Shown here: positions 1 to 8,315 of the stretch, one piece after another
Numbering within the stretch: the stretch's first letter is position 1
How the letters are laid out: each line of letters starts with the position of its first letter
Assembly: GCA_016718505.1 (NCBI GenBank)
Contig: JADKDE010000001.1
Span: 827,501 to 891,500 of the forward strand
Direction of reading: 5' to 3'
Source: Saprospiraceae bacterium
Lineage (GTDB): Bacteria > Bacteroidota > Bacteroidia > Chitinophagales > Saprospiraceae
Length of the DNA: 64,000 nt
The notes under the pieces: model-generated
The model's database searches: none
Told to the model about the DNA's origin: nothing
The model's input: the letters and a program-made list of their open reading frames with translations, nothing else
Position numbers and translations under genes: made by a program

Positions 1-177
1 TTTCTACGAGGTATGGTTAGGTTGGTGGTCGGAGCATTACTTAATATAGGTATGCACAAGGTAAGTTTAGACGAATTAAAAAGTGCACTAGACCATCAAA
101 AAAGGCTCGACCAAAACTGGTCTGTTCCAGCACATGGATTGTTTTTGTCCAATGTGAGATATGAATTTATTCATTAG
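1..177 (+). CDS. truA: tRNA pseudouridine synthase A, C-terminal end (partial)
   Basis: Only the last 58 codons are present; the gene enters from the left edge in frame 1 and stops at TAG 175-177. The visible peptide contains FLRGMVRLVVGALL, then a helix with LDELKSAL, then WSVPAHGLFLSNVRYEF. This matches the C-terminal domain of TruA, which makes pseudouridine at positions 38-40 of the tRNA anticodon arm; the family tail has the form FLxxMVR...APxxGLxLxxVxY. The catalytic Asp lies upstream of the window, so activity cannot be judged. It converges with the minus-strand methyltransferase gene that ends at 192. Confidence 0.85.
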   Translation, partial: FLRGMVRLVVGALLNIGMHKVSLDELKSALDHQKRLDQNWSVPAHGLFLSNVRYEFIH

Positions 178-191
178 AAGTGTTGACTTTT

Positions 192-905
192 TTAGCCTCC
201 AATCATGAATATTGCAGGTATTTTGTTTAGGTCGGGAATAGTTGCCGTTTTCCATTTTTTTATAGATAAAGTCCTAGTCCACTCGCCCTCTTGAGTCAGA
301 TTTGCAGCCACTCCAACCAGCGTATTTTCGTGAAGTGTAGTAATCAATGTTTGAAATAATTTATTATTTCGATAAGGAGTTTCGATAAAAATTTGGGTTT
401 GTTTTAGGCTGTGAGCGGCTTTTTCCAATCGCAATAATTCGCCAGCTAAAAGCTCAGTTTTTGGGGTTAGGTATCCGTGAAAAACAAAGCTCTGGCCATT
501 CAATCCACTCGCCATAAGTGCCATCATGATGGAAGATGCGCCCACAAGGGGTACTACATTTATCGACATTTCATGACATAATCTTACCACGGCATAGCCA
601 GGGTCCGCTACACAAGGGCATCCTGCTTCTGACATCAATCCTATGTTATTTCCTTCAGAAATGTGTTTAAGCATCTCCTGAAGCTCTTGTTTCGAAGTTT
701 CATTATTAAATTCAAAAACCTGCAAAGCCGACTGTGGTTTGGGATGATTACAGCTTTTTATAAAAGCTCGTGCCGTCTTGGATCTTTCTACTATAAATAT
801 ATCCAAGCTTCGGATTATCTCAAGGTTGTGGGTTGAAATCAACTTACGGTCGAAAGCACCTAGTGGGGTAGGGATCAAATAAATACAGCCTCGGCTCTTA
901 TTCAT
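192..905 (-). CDS. RsmI-like SAM-dependent methyltransferase paralogue (tetrapyrrole methylase fold)
   Basis: A 237-residue protein if translation starts at ATG 905. That ATG overlaps the stop of the preceding rsmI gene by 8 nt, suggesting coupled translation; the longer reading from 938 would run further into rsmI. It begins with the family motif YLIPTPLG at residues 10-16. The SAM-site loop, DAGTPGISDPG in RsmI, reads SEAGCPCVADPG near residues 92-103, so the glycine-rich loop is kept but the substrate side differs. A second RsmI-like gene is common in Bacteroidota. Its substrate is unknown to me; it may be an rRNA or another methyltransferase. It is the last gene of the pssA-rsmI run. Confidence 0.8.
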   Translation of the reverse strand: MNKSRGCIYLIPTPLGAFDRKLISTHNLEIIRSLDIFIVERSKTARAFIKSCNHPKPQSALQVFEFNNETSKQELQEMLKHISEGNNIGLMSEAGCPCVADPGYAVVRLCHEMSINVVPLVGASSIMMALMASGLNGQSFVFHGYLTPKTELLAGELLRLEKAAHSLKQTQIFIETPYRNNKLFQTLITTLHENTLVGVAANLTQEGEWTRTLSIKKWKTATIPDLNKIPAIFMIGG

Positions 906-1581
906 TTTTGGCTTTTTTGTTATCGGCACCTTCAACAATTACGACAATCTCTCCCTTGGGTGTAGTCGCCATGAAGTGGGCTATTAGGGTGCTTAAAGTT
1001 CCAGAATGACAGGTCTCAAATACTTTGGAAATTTCACGAACTACAGCAGCTTTTCTGTCTCCCCCAGCCTCCATTATTTCCGTCAAACATTTAACCAATC
1101 TGAACGGAGATTCATAGAGCACAAAAGTATTGGGTAGAGCAGTTAGATATTTTATCCTAGTTGAACGACCTTTTTTGTGTGGTAAAAACCCTTCGAAATG
1201 AAAAGTGTCGCATGGTAAACCGCTCATCACGAGTGCAGGAATCAACGCCGTAGGACCAGGTAAACAACAAATTTTTATTTGGTGCTGCACACATGCCCTC
1301 GTCAGAAGGAAAGCTGGATCTGAAATGCCGGGTGTACCTGCATCTGAAACTACACCAATCTTTTTACCCGCCAATAAATCTTCAATGATGGGTTGTATAG
1401 CTCGGTGTTCGTTGTGCGCGTGATATGAGCGTAGAGGCGTTTTTATTTCAAAATGTTTCATCAAATGCCCTGTCGTCCTAGTGTCTTCTGCAAGTATATA
1501 ATCCACTTCCTTTAGTATTCTCAAGGCTCGAAGGGTAATGTCTTCCAAATTTCCAATGGGTGTAGGGATCAGGTACAGCAT
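898..1581 (-). CDS. rsmI: 16S rRNA (cytidine1402-2'-O)-methyltransferase
   Basis: A 227-residue protein, the usual length for RsmI, which 2'-O-methylates C1402 in the 30S decoding centre. It starts with MLYLIPTPIGNLEDIT, has AEDTRTT at 31-37, DAGTPGISDP at 80-89, a GPTA loop and YESPFR. All are standard RsmI signatures. The frame is open for 42 more codons upstream, but start 1581 gives the canonical N terminus and overlaps the pssA stop by one base (TGATG), which indicates coupling. The 3' end overlaps the paralogous methyltransferase by 8 nt. Confidence 0.95.
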   Translation of the reverse strand: MLYLIPTPIGNLEDITLRALRILKEVDYILAEDTRTTGHLMKHFEIKTPLRSYHAHNEHRAIQPIIEDLLAGKKIGVVSDAGTPGISDPAFLLTRACVQHQIKICCLPGPTALIPALVMSGLPCDTFHFEGFLPHKKGRSTRIKYLTALPNTFVLYESPFRLVKCLTEIMEAGGDRKAAVVREISKVFETCHSGTLSTLIAHFMATTPKGEIVVIVEGADNKKAKNE

Positions 1582-2336
1582 CAGTCTTCGTGTTGATATT
1601 TTTCTTTGCGGTCGTAATAATATTTTAAAATGATAGAAAATCCAATATAGAAAAGTATGATGGGTGATAATGAAAATCGACCTAGGGCTATGAACAGAAT
1701 TCCGCAAATCAACAAAAATACATAACGGTATCTATTGGAAGCAAAAGTGAATTTATCAAATTTGAGTGATATCAAAGGTAATTCGCAATTCATTAAGTAG
1801 CTTAAAATCAGTATATTAGCGTATAAAAAATACGGATTGGAGAAAAAAGCACCCAACCCAAAGCCATTATACAAAATGAAAATTTGCAAGCCCATTACAT
1901 ATAATGTCTGAGCTGGTACGGGCAAGCCGAGAAACCCATTCATCTGCCTTGGATCATTGTTAAACTTAGCCAAGCGAAGCCCAGCGAATGCACTTATTAG
2001 AAAGCCTGGAACAGCTCTGAATACATCCAAATTGAAGTGCACCATCGAAATATCAAAGGACTCTAACAATAATTTGAAGAAAATCGCGCCAGGAACTACA
2101 CCAAATGAAACTACATCCGCTAAACTATCGAGATCTTTTCCGATGGGACTGAATGAATTCAGCATCCTCGCTGCAAGACCGTCCAAATAATCGGCAATTG
2201 CACTTAAACTTATAAAAATAAATGCTATTTCGTAAAAATTCCAAAGAATACAGACTATCGCCAGACATCCGCAAAAGAGATTAACAAGCGTCAATGTATT
2301 TGGAAGGTATTGTCCAATATAATATTTCCAATTCAT
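1581..2336 (-). CDS. pssA: CDP-diacylglycerol-serine O-phosphatidyltransferase
   Basis: A 251-residue integral membrane enzyme that makes phosphatidylserine from CDP-diacylglycerol and L-serine, the first step to phosphatidylethanolamine. The full CDP-alcohol phosphotransferase motif (DG-x2-AR-x8-G-x3-D-x3-D) lies at residues 49-74: DYLDG, then AAR, then GKDLDSLAD. About seven hydrophobic segments follow, ending in a basic tail. It is the first gene of the minus-strand run with rsmI and its paralogue. PssA rather than PgsA is supported by the N-terminal PNTLTLVNLFCGCLAI stretch, typical of PssA. Confidence 0.93.
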   Translation of the reverse strand: MNWKYYIGQYLPNTLTLVNLFCGCLAIVCILWNFYEIAFIFISLSAIADYLDGLAARMLNSFSPIGKDLDSLADVVSFGVVPGAIFFKLLLESFDISMVHFNLDVFRAVPGFLISAFAGLRLAKFNNDPRQMNGFLGLPVPAQTLYVMGLQIFILYNGFGLGAFFSNPYFLYANILILSYLMNCELPLISLKFDKFTFASNRYRYVFLLICGILFIALGRFSLSPIILFYIGFSIILKYYYDRKEKYQHED

Positions 2337-2470
2337 AATCCAATTTCTAGCGTGAAATTAGCAATTTTTTGGATAAGATGATCAAAATGCTGAGATGTAG
2401 CAGTTCCTTTTATTTTGTAATCGCTGAAAAAGGGGTAAAAGTTTATTTTTTAATCAAAACATCAAAAATA

Positions 2471-2500
2471 AAAAAGCTGTGCCCCAGTATAAGGCACAGC
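2471..2500 (-). terminator. Rho-independent terminator for the fibre-like gene
   Basis: An 8-bp perfect stem (2476-2483 with 2493-2500, GCTGTGCC/GGCACAGC) has a 9-nt loop. On the minus strand it is followed at once by a T-rich run. It lies 59 nt past the stop of the fibre-like gene. Confidence 0.85.
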
Positions 2501-2558
2501 ACAATCATTTCAAAATTCTAAATGTTAACCTGAAATATTTAACTATGATTAATTTTTT

Positions 2559-5270
2559 TTAATCTTCGAATACAGTTATCGAAAAATCGTTTTTATTCAC
2601 GCTGCCTGACAAATTAAAGAGCTTGACAACTATCGCTCCACCTACGATATCATAAAGGGGAACCATGAATGTCGCTGCAGAACCCCTACTAGTTATGTTT
2701 ACGACTGTAGTGGCGGCATTTAATGTCTCGCCTGTAATGTTTATTGTGTAAGCGTTTGTAGTCGCTGAAAATGTAGCCGACAAATTGCCAGATCCGCCAC
2801 TAACCGTACCAGCAGAAGATATAACTCCATAGGCTATTGGTAGCATTTGTTTGCTCACACCACCTATTGATCTATAATATTTTCCTTGAAAATTAATGGA
2901 TGAAGACAAAACCCCAGCTCGGTTAAATGAGCAAAGTTGTGAACCAGTCCCTTCCAAATTAACGTATAATGGAAGACCCGTGCTTGAAGACGCTTTTACA
3001 CCTTGACCAGTTGAAGAGAATCCATACACACCTTCCGCGCTTGAACTAACTCCATAGACTCCAGCTTGTGAACTGCTGATACCGTGGAGACCTATACTAC
3101 TAGTTGATTCGCCTTTTACACCAGTTCCTGTAGGAGAAAGTCCGTACAATGCTTGCCCAGTGCTTGAATTCGTTACTTGAAAACTTGCACCTGCATTAGA
3201 ATTTGTCCCTGCATAAGGTAATGTTAGTGGAGCACCAGCTGAAGGTGTTTTCCAGTTGATTCCTCCTGTAGTACTATAAGTGATAACTTGACCATCGTTG
3301 GCACCTGCACTAGAAATTTTTGGTAATGTGACTGCACTATTTGCGATTTCCAGTGTACCTACAGCGTTTGGATTTATTTGAACATTTGAAAAAACACCGC
3401 TTACATCGCCTCCTAGATTGGTCGTATTGGTTAGATCATCAGAAGCATTCGTATCACCCGTATTGACGATTGTTGTTCCCGTCACCATAATTCCTGTTCC
3501 TCCTAAATAAGTAGTAGTGCTCTCATTTGCAGGAGCCCATTGGGATCCATTGTATCTTAAAATTTGTCCTGTAGTTACACCTGCTGAACTTACGGGTACA
3601 CCGCTAATTCTAGCCACGGTCGGGTTTGGATAATTGCCAGATAAATCTCCTGAAGCTGCTCCATTCGGAGGCAAAGCAGTAGGGATCGTAGAGCTGGATA
3701 AATGGGTTGAATTAATACTTCCAGGGGCGATTTCAGTAGAACCAACGGCACCTGGGTTTATTTGAAGATTGTTATAAACGCCTGAAACATCACCAGCAAA
3801 TCCAGTAGATTGAACTAGGTCGTCCGAAGGATTTGTATCCCCGGTATTTGTGATGGTTTGAGTTACATTATTGACATTGATACCTGTGCCACCCGAATAG
3901 GTCAAGGTCACGGTGCTACCACTATTGCCTTGTAAATCGGCAGCAGGAGCCCATTGAGTACCGTTGTATTTCAATACCTGACCATTTGTTGCCCCAACAG
4001 ATGTAACTGGAACACCGCTAATTCTTGCTACAGTAGGACTTGGATAATTACCAGAAAGGTCCCCTGAAGCTGCTCCATTGGGAGGCAATGAAGTAGGAAT
4101 CGTAGAGCTGGATAAATGGGTTGAATTAATACTTCCAGGGGCGATTTCGGTAGAACCTACAGCACCTGGGTTTATTTGAAGATTGTTATAAACGCCTGAA
4201 ACATCACCAGCAAATCCAGTAGATTGAACTAGGTCGTCCGAAGGATTTGTATCCCCGGTATTTGTGATGGTTTGAGTTACGTTATTGACATTGATACCTG
4301 TACCACCCGAATAAGTCAATGTGACCGTACTGCCGCTATTACCTTGTAAATCATTAGCAGGGGCCCATTGAGTGCCGTTGTATTTCAATACCTGGCCATT
4401 TGTAATGCCAGTGGCAACTACAGGTATGCCAAGTATTCTAGCGACTGTTGGTGCTGGATAATTGCCAGAAAGGTCCCCTGAAGCTGCTCCATTGGGAGGC
4501 AAAGAGGTAGGGATTGTAGTATTAGAAAGATGCGTAGAATTAATGCTACCAGGAGCGATTTCGGCAGAACCAACGGCACCTGGGTTTATCTGAAGATTGT
4601 TATAAACGCCTGAGACATCACCAGCAAATCCAGTAGATTGGACTAGGTCGTCTGAAGGATTTGTATCCCCAGTATTTGTGATGGTCTGGGTTACGTTATT
4701 GACATTGATCCCCGTACCACCAGAATAGGTCAAGGTGACGGTACTGCCGCTATTGCCTTGTAAGTCGGTAGCAGGAGCCCAATGTGTACCATTCCATTTT
4801 AGTACCTGACCGTTTGTAGGAGACGTAATATCAGCATCTGGAAGATCCGCCATTTTAAGGGGATTGGTAAGTTTTGCAGCAGAAAGGGCATAAGGAACAG
4901 CCACCAAAGGACTTGTACCAAAGGTTTCGTAAGTTGAGCCACCTTGAGGATCTACCTCGACTCTCAGGGTTCTACTCGCACCATTCCAACTGATGCTGTT
5001 AAACAATCCAAAAGAAGGAGAGCCATTACCAATAATCACCGAAAAAATTCCCAGCCTATTCGTCGTAGGGCTATGTGTTTCAGTAAACAAGGTGTTCTGA
5101 TTTTCATCCATTATGGAAAGTCGCAATGAAATCCTTTGGTTGGCTATTTCCACGCCTTGAGCATTTCGAAGTGCGCCTTGGTAATTAATACCTCCATTTG
5201 TAGGTGCTGCAGCATAGACGCCATTCCATACTCCTAGCAGAATCAAAATAATTGAAATCGTATTTTTCAT
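2559..5270 (-). CDS. Secreted repeat-rich fibre-like protein
   Basis: A 903-residue exported protein. It has a signal peptide (residues 1-21, ending VYAA) and an N-terminal domain with INYQGALRN and VPYALSAAK, as seen in many Bacteroidota secreted proteins that resemble phage tail fibres. About three 138-residue repeats follow; each contains NGQVLKYNGTQWAPA, TYSGGTGINV, NTGDTNPSDDL, AGDVSGVYNNLQI and GDLSGNYP. Then come short GVYG/GVxG turns (near 725-790) and a beta-rich end. No T9SS sorting tail or S74 chaperone is visible, unlike its paralogue at 23828. It lies 26 nt after a short T9SS protein gene, probably in one operon. The function is probably adhesive or structural, but this is inference. 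Confidence 0.75.
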   Translation of the reverse strand: MKNTISIILILLGVWNGVYAAAPTNGGINYQGALRNAQGVEIANQRISLRLSIMDENQNTLFTETHSPTTNRLGIFSVIIGNGSPSFGLFNSISWNGASRTLRVEVDPQGGSTYETFGTSPLVAVPYALSAAKLTNPLKMADLPDADITSPTNGQVLKWNGTHWAPATDLQGNSGSTVTLTYSGGTGINVNNVTQTITNTGDTNPSDDLVQSTGFAGDVSGVYNNLQINPGAVGSAEIAPGSINSTHLSNTTIPTSLPPNGAASGDLSGNYPAPTVARILGIPVVATGITNGQVLKYNGTQWAPANDLQGNSGSTVTLTYSGGTGINVNNVTQTITNTGDTNPSDDLVQSTGFAGDVSGVYNNLQINPGAVGSTEIAPGSINSTHLSSSTIPTSLPPNGAASGDLSGNYPSPTVARISGVPVTSVGATNGQVLKYNGTQWAPAADLQGNSGSTVTLTYSGGTGINVNNVTQTITNTGDTNPSDDLVQSTGFAGDVSGVYNNLQINPGAVGSTEIAPGSINSTHLSSSTIPTALPPNGAASGDLSGNYPNPTVARISGVPVSSAGVTTGQILRYNGSQWAPANESTTTYLGGTGIMVTGTTIVNTGDTNASDDLTNTTNLGGDVSGVFSNVQINPNAVGTLEIANSAVTLPKISSAGANDGQVITYSTTGGINWKTPSAGAPLTLPYAGTNSNAGASFQVTNSSTGQALYGLSPTGTGVKGESTSSIGLHGISSSQAGVYGVSSSAEGVYGFSSTGQGVKASSSTGLPLYVNLEGTGSQLCSFNRAGVLSSSINFQGKYYRSIGGVSKQMLPIAYGVISSAGTVSGGSGNLSATFSATTNAYTINITGETLNAATTVVNITSRGSAATFMVPLYDIVGGAIVVKLFNLSGSVNKNDFSITVFED
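3537..4785 (-). repeat. Three tandem 414-bp coding repeats
   Basis: The same segment recurs with a 414-bp period inside the fibre-like gene. One marker (CCAGGGGCGATTTC and close variants) lies at 3721, 4135 and 4549. The period is exactly 138 codons, so gain or loss of a unit keeps frame. Units are close to identical at DNA level, with partial units on both sides. Confidence 0.9.
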
Positions 5271-5296
5271 AATTAAATATTTTTTAGTGTAAAGGA

Positions 5297-5803
5297 TTAT
5301 TGTTTGATAATTTTAAAAATGGCTTTTTCTTTAAGGTTGTCCTTATTGGATAAATGGACGAAATAGATACCGCTGGTTACACCATCGAATTGGATAGAAG
5401 CTTGGTTTAATTGAGAGTTTCCATTGGAGATCTCTTGACCTTGAAGATTATAAACCTTCCAAACTAAATCTCTACTCGTGGATTTTTTATCCTGAATTTT
5501 CAATTCTGAATTTACCAATGTTGGAAAAACTTCTATATCGGGGTCTTGTAAAAAATCAGAGACTCGAATGATAGTTAAGTTTTTTTGATGAAAACCGTTT
5601 GACAAAAAATTGGAAGTCGTTGGCATATCTCGGACAATTGCCTCACCAACTGTATAAACCAGTATTGAGGTATTGGTCGTCAAGTTTCCACCGCTTGAGG
5701 CGATTACATCATGTTTAAATTCACTCTGGGCCATCGCAATATTCATTGATAGACCAAGGAAAAATAACGCCATAGAATAATTTAAATAATGTCGATGATT
5801 CAT
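5297..5803 (-). CDS. Short T9SS type A sorting-domain protein
   Basis: A secreted protein of 168 residues if it starts at the Met encoded at 5803; the open frame extends to 5842. Start 5803 is preferred because a TAcaTTTG promoter box lies at 5847-5840, which would place the transcript start inside the longer reading. It has a signal peptide, a short domain with SSGGNLTT and VGEAIV, and a C-terminal Por-secretion tail (IEVFPTLVNSELKI, then VYNLQGQ, then GVTSGIYFVHL). Such tails direct export through the T9SS and cell-surface anchoring. It is paralogous in layout to the gene at 23294, and each is followed by a large fibre-like gene. Its specific role is unknown. Confidence 0.78.
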   Translation of the reverse strand: MNHRHYLNYSMALFFLGLSMNIAMAQSEFKHDVIASSGGNLTTNTSILVYTVGEAIVRDMPTTSNFLSNGFHQKNLTIIRVSDFLQDPDIEVFPTLVNSELKIQDKKSTSRDLVWKVYNLQGQEISNGNSQLNQASIQFDGVTSGIYFVHLSNKDNLKEKAIFKIIKQ

Positions 5804-5839
5804 ATTAATAATTTTGTATCGATTGAATAATTGATATTT

Positions 5840-5847
5840 CAAATGTA
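5840..5847 (-). promoter_or_regulatory. Bacteroidota -7 box TACATTTG
   Basis: Matches the TAnnTTTG consensus on the minus strand, 37 nt before the preferred start of the short T9SS gene. No clear -33 TTG was found at standard spacing. The rest of the 5848-6139 gap is AT-rich; no other site was identified with confidence. Confidence 0.4.
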
Positions 5848-6139
5848 GATGGTTTTCGATATATGCTTTTTTGGTATGCTACAATTAGTTGGTATGAATC
5901 CACAAATGGTTAATATGGGCACATTTTATACATTAAGAACCCAGTGAGTATGAGATGTCTTTTTTTTCAAAATGGAATTCGTTATTTTTATTGATAATTA
6001 GTGAAAAGTATGGGACTTGTTAAGTATAGGAAAAATTTAACCGTTTGTTTGCTTGTTAATGTATTTTGTGAATTGATGAATCATTCTTGAAAAATAAATG
6101 CAAATCTTTGTTATGAAATAATATTTTAAATGAATAATT

Positions 6140-8251
6140 ATGAAAATTTTTAAGCTAAAAAAAACTTGGGTTTTTCTAAATATTATAATCTTGATTTGGC
6201 ATTTTGAAGCGACGGCGAGTGTGTTTAATATCGGGCCTGGACAGACCTATTCTTCGCTAAATAATTTTGCTGAAACCAAAGGGTGGCATACATTACTGCC
6301 AGGAGATATAGTGAATATTCATTGGCAATCTCAACCCTATAGAGAATTCATTTATCTGAGTGAAAGTGGTACAGAAGGCAATCCAATAACTGTTCGTGGA
6401 GTACCGAATAGCAACGGTGACCTACCTATTTTAGATGGACAAAACGCCATTTTGAGTCCAGCATTACAATTTAACAGTGCCTTGACGAACTTGGGTCTAT
6501 TGGTGGTTTTTAGACGAAGCGCACAACCATACGAATATTCGCCGGAACACTTGAGAATTGAAAATCTCGTAGTTCGAAACGCTAACAATGATTTTACTTT
6601 TACAGCCGCAAGTGGGGCTATAACGCGTTGGCACTCTTTTGCGGCGGCGATAAGGGTGCAAAGAGCGAAAAATATCGTCATAGATGGGTGTACGCTCACA
6701 GGCAGCGGAAATGGCCTATTTTTGAATTCAATCGTGGATGACAACAATGGAAATGGCATCTTTGATACAGGCGATGTGGATAAAACATCCTCGGATGTGC
6801 TCATCTCACACAATATAATATACGGAAACGGAGAAAGCGGAAACCAAGGTCAGCACAATATTTACACAGAGGCGCAGGGAGTGACATTTGAATATAATTA
6901 TGTTGGCTCTCTAGCAGATAATGCAGGAGCAAATATTCTAAAAGATAGAAGCAGTAATACAGTCATCCGATACAACTATTTTTATGGAGGAAATTCTGGA
7001 CATATCCTGGACTTGGTTGAATCCGAAGCTGGAGCTCCCATCATTTGCAAAGCGCCCAATTATTCCATCACCCACGTATATGGAAATGTATTCGTCAATC
7101 CTCCTTCTGGTTCTTACACGATATTCCACTACAGTGGGGATCATGGAGATTATGGCTTGTATAGAAGAGGGCGATTAGAATTTTTTAATAATACGGTCAT
7201 CAATATAGCCAACCAGTCTCAGCGGTGGGAAACTATGTTATTCCTTGGTCCTAGAGTTCAAGATATTCCCATGTCCACAGATTGTCAGGAGTATTTTAAT
7301 GTATTCAATAACGTGTTTTACAATGTCGCTGCTACATCTGGAAGTACACCTACTTCTTTAGGCATGTTGCAGACATTTGGATCTGTGACATTTAATGCCA
7401 GAAACAATTTTATTTCAGTTGGATATTTTGACGGGAAATCAGATTATTATAATTCTGGGACGGGGAGTTATGATCCACTGGTGGCGTCGATGCAATATTC
7501 AGGTAATTTAGTACCAGCCAACAATGACCCAGGCTTTGTCGATTTTATCAATAATAATTATCATTTAATGGAAAGTTCTATCCTCCGAAATGCTGGGATG
7601 AGCTCTTTGATACCATCTTCACACCCTCCTGCAATGGAATATCTCGACACAGCACGTGGTGTCTTGAGGGCTCCTTCCAGTTATACAGATTTGGGAGCTT
7701 TTGGTTTCTCAAGCTTATTGCCTTTGAGTTTGGTTTCATTTGAAGCAGTATTATCCAATTCGGGGGGGCAAAATAAAGTTAATGTCCAAATAAAGGTTGA
7801 AAATCACTCTAGCAATGATACCATTATTCTGCAAAAGAGCTACGATGGCATAGCATATTTTGATCTTAAGAAATTCGACCATCAAGTGAGCGGGATTTAT
7901 GATTGGCAAGATCTTGATTTGCAAAATATTCAATATTATAGAGTAAAAATAATTGCGCTCAATGGTATCCAACATTCGGCCGCCAAATTGATACAATTGA
8001 AGCCCAATAGCACCTCTTTTTACATACTTCCGACCGCTTCTGGTGGATTCATACAAATCAAATCTAACAATAGTATATTGGCGAACTCACCACTTTTTTG
8101 TAAAGTATTTGATTCCGCGGGTAGGGAGCTGTTGCGATTTAATGCAGGTCTTGATGAGGATATTGACATAAGTGCTTTAATACCAGGCATTTATTATTTA
8201 AATATTTGGTCAAATAACAGAGAATTTATTCATAAATTCGTAAAAAATTGA
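6140..8251 (+). CDS. Secreted right-handed beta-helix protein with T9SS tail
   Basis: A 703-residue exported protein. It has a signal peptide (about residues 1-26), then a parallel beta-helix region (about 30-500) with many Asn-rich turns (VIDGCTLTGSGNGL, ISHNIIYGNG, VIRYNYFYGGN, EFFNNTVINI) of the kind found in pectate-lyase-like proteins. A linker starts at LPLSLVSFEA near 530, and a C-terminal T9SS sorting region ends in GIYYLNIWSNNREFIHKFVKN-like sequence. The fold is polysaccharide-lyase or adhesin-like, but I see no diagnostic lyase residues, so enzymatic activity is not claimed. It stands alone on the plus strand between the fibre module and the sensor kinase gene. Confidence 0.78.
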   Translation: MKIFKLKKTWVFLNIIILIWHFEATASVFNIGPGQTYSSLNNFAETKGWHTLLPGDIVNIHWQSQPYREFIYLSESGTEGNPITVRGVPNSNGDLPILDGQNAILSPALQFNSALTNLGLLVVFRRSAQPYEYSPEHLRIENLVVRNANNDFTFTAASGAITRWHSFAAAIRVQRAKNIVIDGCTLTGSGNGLFLNSIVDDNNGNGIFDTGDVDKTSSDVLISHNIIYGNGESGNQGQHNIYTEAQGVTFEYNYVGSLADNAGANILKDRSSNTVIRYNYFYGGNSGHILDLVESEAGAPIICKAPNYSITHVYGNVFVNPPSGSYTIFHYSGDHGDYGLYRRGRLEFFNNTVINIANQSQRWETMLFLGPRVQDIPMSTDCQEYFNVFNNVFYNVAATSGSTPTSLGMLQTFGSVTFNARNNFISVGYFDGKSDYYNSGTGSYDPLVASMQYSGNLVPANNDPGFVDFINNNYHLMESSILRNAGMSSLIPSSHPPAMEYLDTARGVLRAPSSYTDLGAFGFSSLLPLSLVSFEAVLSNSGGQNKVNVQIKVENHSSNDTIILQKSYDGIAYFDLKKFDHQVSGIYDWQDLDLQNIQYYRVKIIALNGIQHSAAKLIQLKPNSTSFYILPTASGGFIQIKSNNSILANSPLFCKVFDSAGRELLRFNAGLDEDIDISALIPGIYYLNIWSNNREFIHKFVKN

Positions 8252-8315
8252 ATATCGATGTGGAGTAAAATAAAATCCAAACGAATAAAAGCTATCGTAA
8301 TGTAACTGCATCAAT

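Noticed and set aside
3537..4785. Regular repeats considered as a CRISPR array or VNTR locus
   Set aside because: The period is 414 bp, in frame, inside one open reading frame with no spacers.
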